Source of the DNA: Rhodospirillaceae bacterium
Lineage (GTDB): Bacteria > Pseudomonadota > Alphaproteobacteria > UBA828
Reading direction: 5' to 3'
Length of the DNA: 32,439 nt
Assembly (NCBI GenBank): GCA_002717225.1
Contig: PBDG01000005.1
Coordinates: forward strand, 1-32,439
The translations under genes and the position numbers were made by a program. Under the pieces are notes generated by a model. It worked only from the letters and a program-made list of their open reading frames with translations, did not search any database and was not told the origin of the DNA. Position 1 is the stretch's first letter; each line of letters starts with the position of its first letter. Shown here piece after piece: positions 30,084-32,439 of this stretch.

Positions 30084-30463
30084 CAAAGAAAAAAACAGCA
30101 CCAGAAAAGAAACCAATGACCAAGAGCCTGACCATGCAGTCTGCCGTGGCACTTGGCATCCTAGTAATCCTCAAGGCAGTGCTGCCGGCGTACACGGGCT
30201 ATGAAATCAGCGATGAATTGTTTACGAGTCTATGCTCACTGCTCGGCGTTTCTATTACATACGGCTTGCGTCGCGCCCTTCCTGTTGTGGCAGCTTGCCT
30301 TATTCCAATGGCAGGCGTCCAGTGCGGTCCGAGCATCTGCGAAAAGGTCGCAATCGAAATCGTAAACCATCCAGAGCTTACATCCCCGCCAGCGGGCAAG
30401 GTACTTATCAAGTGCGATGGTGTACTCAAGGCAGAGTTGCTAGGCAAGAAGGTGAGCAAGTGA
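30080..30463 (+). CDS. Putative holin (multi-pass membrane protein), 127 aa
   Basis: ATGA overlap with the previous gene. A basic N-terminus (MTKKKTAPEKKPMTKS) precedes hydrophobic segments at about residues 19-36 (MQSAVALGILVILKAVLP), 47-61 (LFTSLCSLLGVSITYG) and 66-80 (ALPVVAACLIPMAGV). The first two suit a holin that opens the membrane for the endolysin. The third contains VAAC at 70-73, a lipobox-like motif, after which comes a polar C-terminus with two cysteine-containing motifs (CGPSICEK, IKCDG). This could be a holin fused to an o-spanin-like tail, or simply a holin with an unusual periplasmic domain. It follows the endolysin closely, which supports the lysis role. Confidence 0.6.
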   Translation: MTKKKTAPEKKPMTKSLTMQSAVALGILVILKAVLPAYTGYEISDELFTSLCSLLGVSITYGLRRALPVVAACLIPMAGVQCGPSICEKVAIEIVNHPELTSPPAGKVLIKCDGVLKAELLGKKVSK

Positions 30464-30684
30464 CACCGAAAGAAGTGATCGCCTTGCTGATTACTGCAGC
30501 AGAAGAGCAGGCCAAGGCGCACCTACCAAGCTACATACAGGACAGCTGGGTGGCTGCGCTCGCAGACTTGCTGGAAAGGGGCCTGTATCATGCCTGGATT
30601 GAGGTCATTGAGAACCTTCAACTTGTGCAGCTTGAGGCTGATGAGATAACAATCACAGACAAAAGAGGCAAAGAAGATGCCTAA
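30460..30684 (+). CDS. Small helical protein of 74 aa, unknown
   Basis: The start is GTG 30460 in a GTGA overlap with the holin candidate. A longer frame reaching back to 30232 lies inside it. The 74-residue product is helical and amphipathic (TPKEVIALLITAAEEQAKAHL, SWVAALADLLERGLYHAWIE) with an acidic/polar C-terminus (EADEITITDKRGKEDA). No family is recognised. Its final codons overlap the next microprotein by eight bases. It may be a lysis accessory or the last part of the late operon. Confidence 0.6.
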   Translation: MTPKEVIALLITAAEEQAKAHLPSYIQDSWVAALADLLERGLYHAWIEVIENLQLVQLEADEITITDKRGKEDA

Positions 30685-30802
30685 AGTTGGATCTAAAAAG
30701 TTCCCTTACTCAAAAGCAGGGGTGCGCGCAGCAAAGACCTACGCAAAGCGCGTCAGAAAAAAGACAGCACCAGTCAAGAGTCGGACGAAGAAAAGCTATT
30801 AG
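30677..30802 (+). CDS. Small basic protein MPKVGSKKFPYS..., 41 aa
   Basis: ATG 30677 overlaps the previous stop by eight bases and is preceded by AAAGAAG. The 41 residues begin MPKVGSKKFPYSKAGVRAAK, a start I recall from small basic proteins in various phages, and continue with KRVRKKTAPVKSRTKKSY. It has 14 Lys/Arg in the last 28 residues and no acidic residue, so nucleic-acid binding is plausible. Its 3' end overlaps by 29 bases the end of the zinc-binding gene on the other strand. It is the last gene of the late + operon in the window. Confidence 0.65.
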   Translation: MPKVGSKKFPYSKAGVRAAKTYAKRVRKKTAPVKSRTKKSY

Positions 30803-31079
30803 TTAGCCTGATTGACGCAATGGCGTTTGCTCTCTCTTCATGCGGGGCCACATCATACAGCGGCCTTGACACGTGCCTGCCCTTCTCTGCCCGTTTTCTT
30901 GTGGCAATGGCCGAAAGGATAGCAGAGGTGCAGCTATCGCAAGTGTCGCTTGCCCCTGGCTCTTCCTGAGATTCTTCCCATATCTTCATTGACCTCCAGC
31001 CAGGCGGCACCCTGCCCGACTGTATGTACGTTGTTCTGGCGCAAATATCACACTCGAACTTCGCCTCCTGTGCCCTCAC
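30774..31079 (-). CDS. Zinc-binding (CxxC...CxxC) phage protein, 101 aa
   Basis: The start is GTG (complement of 31077-31079) in a GTGA overlap with the upstream minus-strand gene; an ATG at 31157 would overlap it by 82 bases. The product has two CxxC knuckles, C10/C13 and C47/C50, spaced around a PPGW core (residues 25-28): ECDICARTTYIQSGRVPPGW ... SDTCDSC. This pattern is familiar in small phage zinc-binding proteins whose function is unknown. The C-terminal half is helical and charged, ending in a serine-rich tail (SFSSSDS). It is the last gene of the leftward block and runs 29 bases into the late operon's last gene. Confidence 0.7.
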   Translation of the reverse strand: MRAQEAKFECDICARTTYIQSGRVPPGWRSMKIWEESQEEPGASDTCDSCTSAILSAIATRKRAEKGRHVSRPLYDVAPHEERANAIASIRLTNSFSSSDS

Positions 31080-31399
31080 TTTGCCCCCAGGTTTGATAGC
31101 TTCAAAAGGTAGTAGGACTTTGCCATTGGAGAGCGGGACGCGCAGATGTCCATGCACGCATCGATGTTTTCCTCTGTCTTTGGCAGGCCAAAGGCGTACT
31201 CAAGCCTGTTGGTTCCGCCCTGCCTGCACTTCCAGCATGGGTCGTCCGTCAATCGCTTGGCGTGAACCGTACAAAACAAATCAAGGCACGTCGCCACAGA
31301 CAGGCTTTTGTCTCGGTTGACGCAGTCAAACAGCGGGCTTTTGTCTTCTGAAGAAAGGCTTCCTTCGAGTTTAGACAGGGCTTCTAGTGGGGTTAGCAT
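31076..31399 (-). CDS. Cysteine-rich protein of unknown function, 107 aa
   Basis: Starts at the ATG complementary to 31397-31399, with GGAGG eleven bases upstream. The 107-residue product holds seven cysteines (C26, C38, C43, C55, C58, C82, C86), including a DPCWKCRQGGTNRLEY stretch, which suggests metal binding. It overlaps the next gene by GTGA, so the two zinc-type proteins are co-translated. A helical N-terminus (LTPLEALSKLEGSLS) precedes the cysteine-rich part. The family is not recognised. It sits between a DNA nuclease and the zinc-binding protein in a DNA-metabolism context. Confidence 0.65.
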   Translation of the reverse strand: MLTPLEALSKLEGSLSSEDKSPLFDCVNRDKSLSVATCLDLFCTVHAKRLTDDPCWKCRQGGTNRLEYAFGLPKTEENIDACMDICASRSPMAKSYYLLKLSNLGAK

Positions 31400-31441
31400 A
31401 CCGGCGGTGCCTCCGGGTATTCTGGCGGGAGGGGGGCTGGG

Positions 31442-32245
31442 CTATCTTCCGGTAAAGCAACGTCGCCTGAATGAGCACCGGTCACACTGCCACCCCCTTT
31501 TGGGAAAGAAGTGCTGCTGTTCAACAGCGTCCATAACTCTGCAGAGGACGTTGATTGCATCGGTTTTCTGCCAATCGTTTGAAGTAATGTTGAAGGTTTC
31601 TATGCACGGGTTTTTTCGCTGTGTCAACACGTTGAAGTTCAGTCTGTCCATCTGGTGGGCTGCGAGGTACAGCGACCCCTGGATGTTGTGTTGATAATCA
31701 TGCTTAGACCAGCGCCTTCCAGAGGTTTTGTGCTCTTCTATTATCTGGGCGCCGTCCCTGGTTACAATTGCATCCACAACCCCAACGAACTGAGTCTCCC
31801 TTCGCTCGTTAGTTTTTGGATCATACACCCAGCACCTAAACTTCTGCTCCAGTGCGTGAACCTGGCTGGGCATTTCAAACTGGTCAACAAACAGACGAAG
31901 GAGCGCCACAAGCCTGTCTTTTAGCTGGCCCTCGCTCTCCTTCTCCCCGTAAGAAACACCGCGCTCTGCATCTTCAAATGACTTCTCAATTGTACGAACC
32001 CAAGAAGAAGCCGCCTCGTCAGCGACCTCCTCTCGGGACATCGCAGGCTCGCCCGCTCTAATCCTGTCATAGACCTTCTCGATTACACTGTGCGTTGCGA
32101 TGCCAAACATTAGCGGCGCAGACACGGTCTCCCGCTTGTGTTTCTCAATGTAATTAAAGAGGTACTTGTTTGGGCAAATGAGGTACGTGTTTATACGGCT
32201 CGCGGAGAAATACCCCTCCGCCTCTTCATGTGTCATCTCTAGCAT
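31442..32245 (-). CDS. Cas4/RecB-like PD-(D/E)XK exonuclease with Fe-S cluster motif
   Basis: A 267-residue nuclease for processing DNA ends. All motifs are present: SASRINTYLICPNKY with C24, H52 in FGIATHSVIE, D158 in FVGVVDAIV, the E-x-K type pair E171/K173 in IIEEHKTS, and the Q-xxx-Y helix (Q189, Y193) in HNIQGSLYLAA. The C-terminal C254, C257 and C263 in WQCDRCSFRRRCF with C24 make the four-cysteine set expected for a 4Fe-4S cluster, as in Cas4 and AddB-type nucleases. The gene overlaps the upstream 57-aa gene by TAATG. No cas genes or CRISPR array are nearby, so a recombination or replication role is more likely than adaptation. Confidence 0.88.
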   Translation of the reverse strand: MLEMTHEEAEGYFSASRINTYLICPNKYLFNYIEKHKRETVSAPLMFGIATHSVIEKVYDRIRAGEPAMSREEVADEAASSWVRTIEKSFEDAERGVSYGEKESEGQLKDRLVALLRLFVDQFEMPSQVHALEQKFRCWVYDPKTNERRETQFVGVVDAIVTRDGAQIIEEHKTSGRRWSKHDYQHNIQGSLYLAAHQMDRLNFNVLTQRKNPCIETFNITSNDWQKTDAINVLCRVMDAVEQQHFFPKRGWQCDRCSFRRRCFTGR

Positions 32246-32418
32246 TACAACCTCTGTGCAACAGTCTGCTTCAAAGAATCAATCAACACCATCGCCTCTC
32301 TAACGGTAAGCCCGTCAACAACAGGGAAGTCCCCCCTCATTTCAAGCCGAAGACTTGGGTTTACTTTACTGAGTGCGCTGGCAAACGTCTCGTCAGATAT
32401 ATCGTCATGAGTTTTCAT
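32245..32418 (-). CDS. Small unknown protein upstream of nuclease, 57 aa (may extend past the edge)
   Basis: An ATG complementary to 32416-32418 begins MKTHDDISDETFASALSKVN and the gene ends with TAA overlapping the nuclease ATG by one base. GAGG lies three bases upstream. A TTG in frame at 32427 and an open frame to the window edge mean the true start may be further right. The product is acidic-to-neutral and helical (VREAMVLIDSLKQTVAQRL). Tight coupling suggests it works with, or is merely co-expressed with, the nuclease. Family not recognised. Confidence 0.55.
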   Translation of the reverse strand: MKTHDDISDETFASALSKVNPSLRLEMRGDFPVVDGLTVREAMVLIDSLKQTVAQRL

Positions 32419-32439
32419 TCGCCTCAATAGCGCAAGCTG

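Overview
The window is part of a tailed double-stranded DNA bacteriophage genome. Nearly all of it is coding, genes overlap by 1-8 bases or abut, starts use ATG/GTG/TTG with Shine-Dalgarno sequences, and a complete virion-assembly-to-lysis gene order can be read on the + strand. The portal is of P22/SU10 type, and it is followed by a scaffold, an HK97-fold capsid, an SU10-like adaptor, a nozzle-like protein and a trio of increasingly large internal-protein candidates. There is no tape measure, sheath or tail tube. Together these suggest a short-tailed (podovirus-like) phage. The host is not identifiable from sequence alone. The fibre wording resembles what I remember from marine phages, which is only a weak hint. 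I see no integrase, tRNA, transposon or CRISPR array.

Layout. (1) 1-700: short minus-strand genes running off the left edge, headed by a divergent control region with two TACC-N3-GGTA dyads. (2) 703-2131: an HTH protein on +, a 475-base non-coding stretch with a perfect DnaA-box-like 9-mer and a promoter, then a small membrane/coiled-coil protein. (3) 2192-2527: an isolated minus-strand PD-(D/E)XK nuclease of Holliday-junction-resolvase type. (4) 2602-10116: packaging and head genes (tandem ribbon-helix-helix protein in the small-terminase position, large terminase, three small proteins, portal, terminator, scaffold, major capsid protein, strong terminator). (5) 10162-25040: decoration-like protein, connector/adaptor, nozzle, beta-helix, small structural proteins and three large internal proteins of 497, 753 and 1770 aa. 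(6) 25091-28957: tandem structural paralogues, a long tail fibre, a LamG-type protein and two microproteins, one a lysine/alanine repeat protein. (7) 28954-30802: lysis region with a GH25 endolysin, membrane/coiled-coil protein, holin candidate and a basic microprotein. (8) 30774-32439: minus-strand genes converging on the late operon: a zinc-binding protein, a cysteine-rich protein and a Cas4/RecB-like Fe-S nuclease.

How it works together: the late genes form one rightward programme of roughly 29 kb, punctuated by terminators after the portal and after the capsid gene. The latter gives the capsid gene its own transcript end. The leftward genes at both ends would form one continuous leftward block if the genome is circular or circularly permuted. 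The divergent region at 510-700 next to the HTH gene would then be the natural control point. The most unusual items are a 42-base near-identical repeat encoding YLPKLT-x-GAQ-x-K in two unrelated virion genes, the histone-H1-like microprotein ahead of the endolysin, the tandem ribbon-helix-helix protein beside the terminase, and a possible alternative-hairpin leader in front of the scaffold gene.
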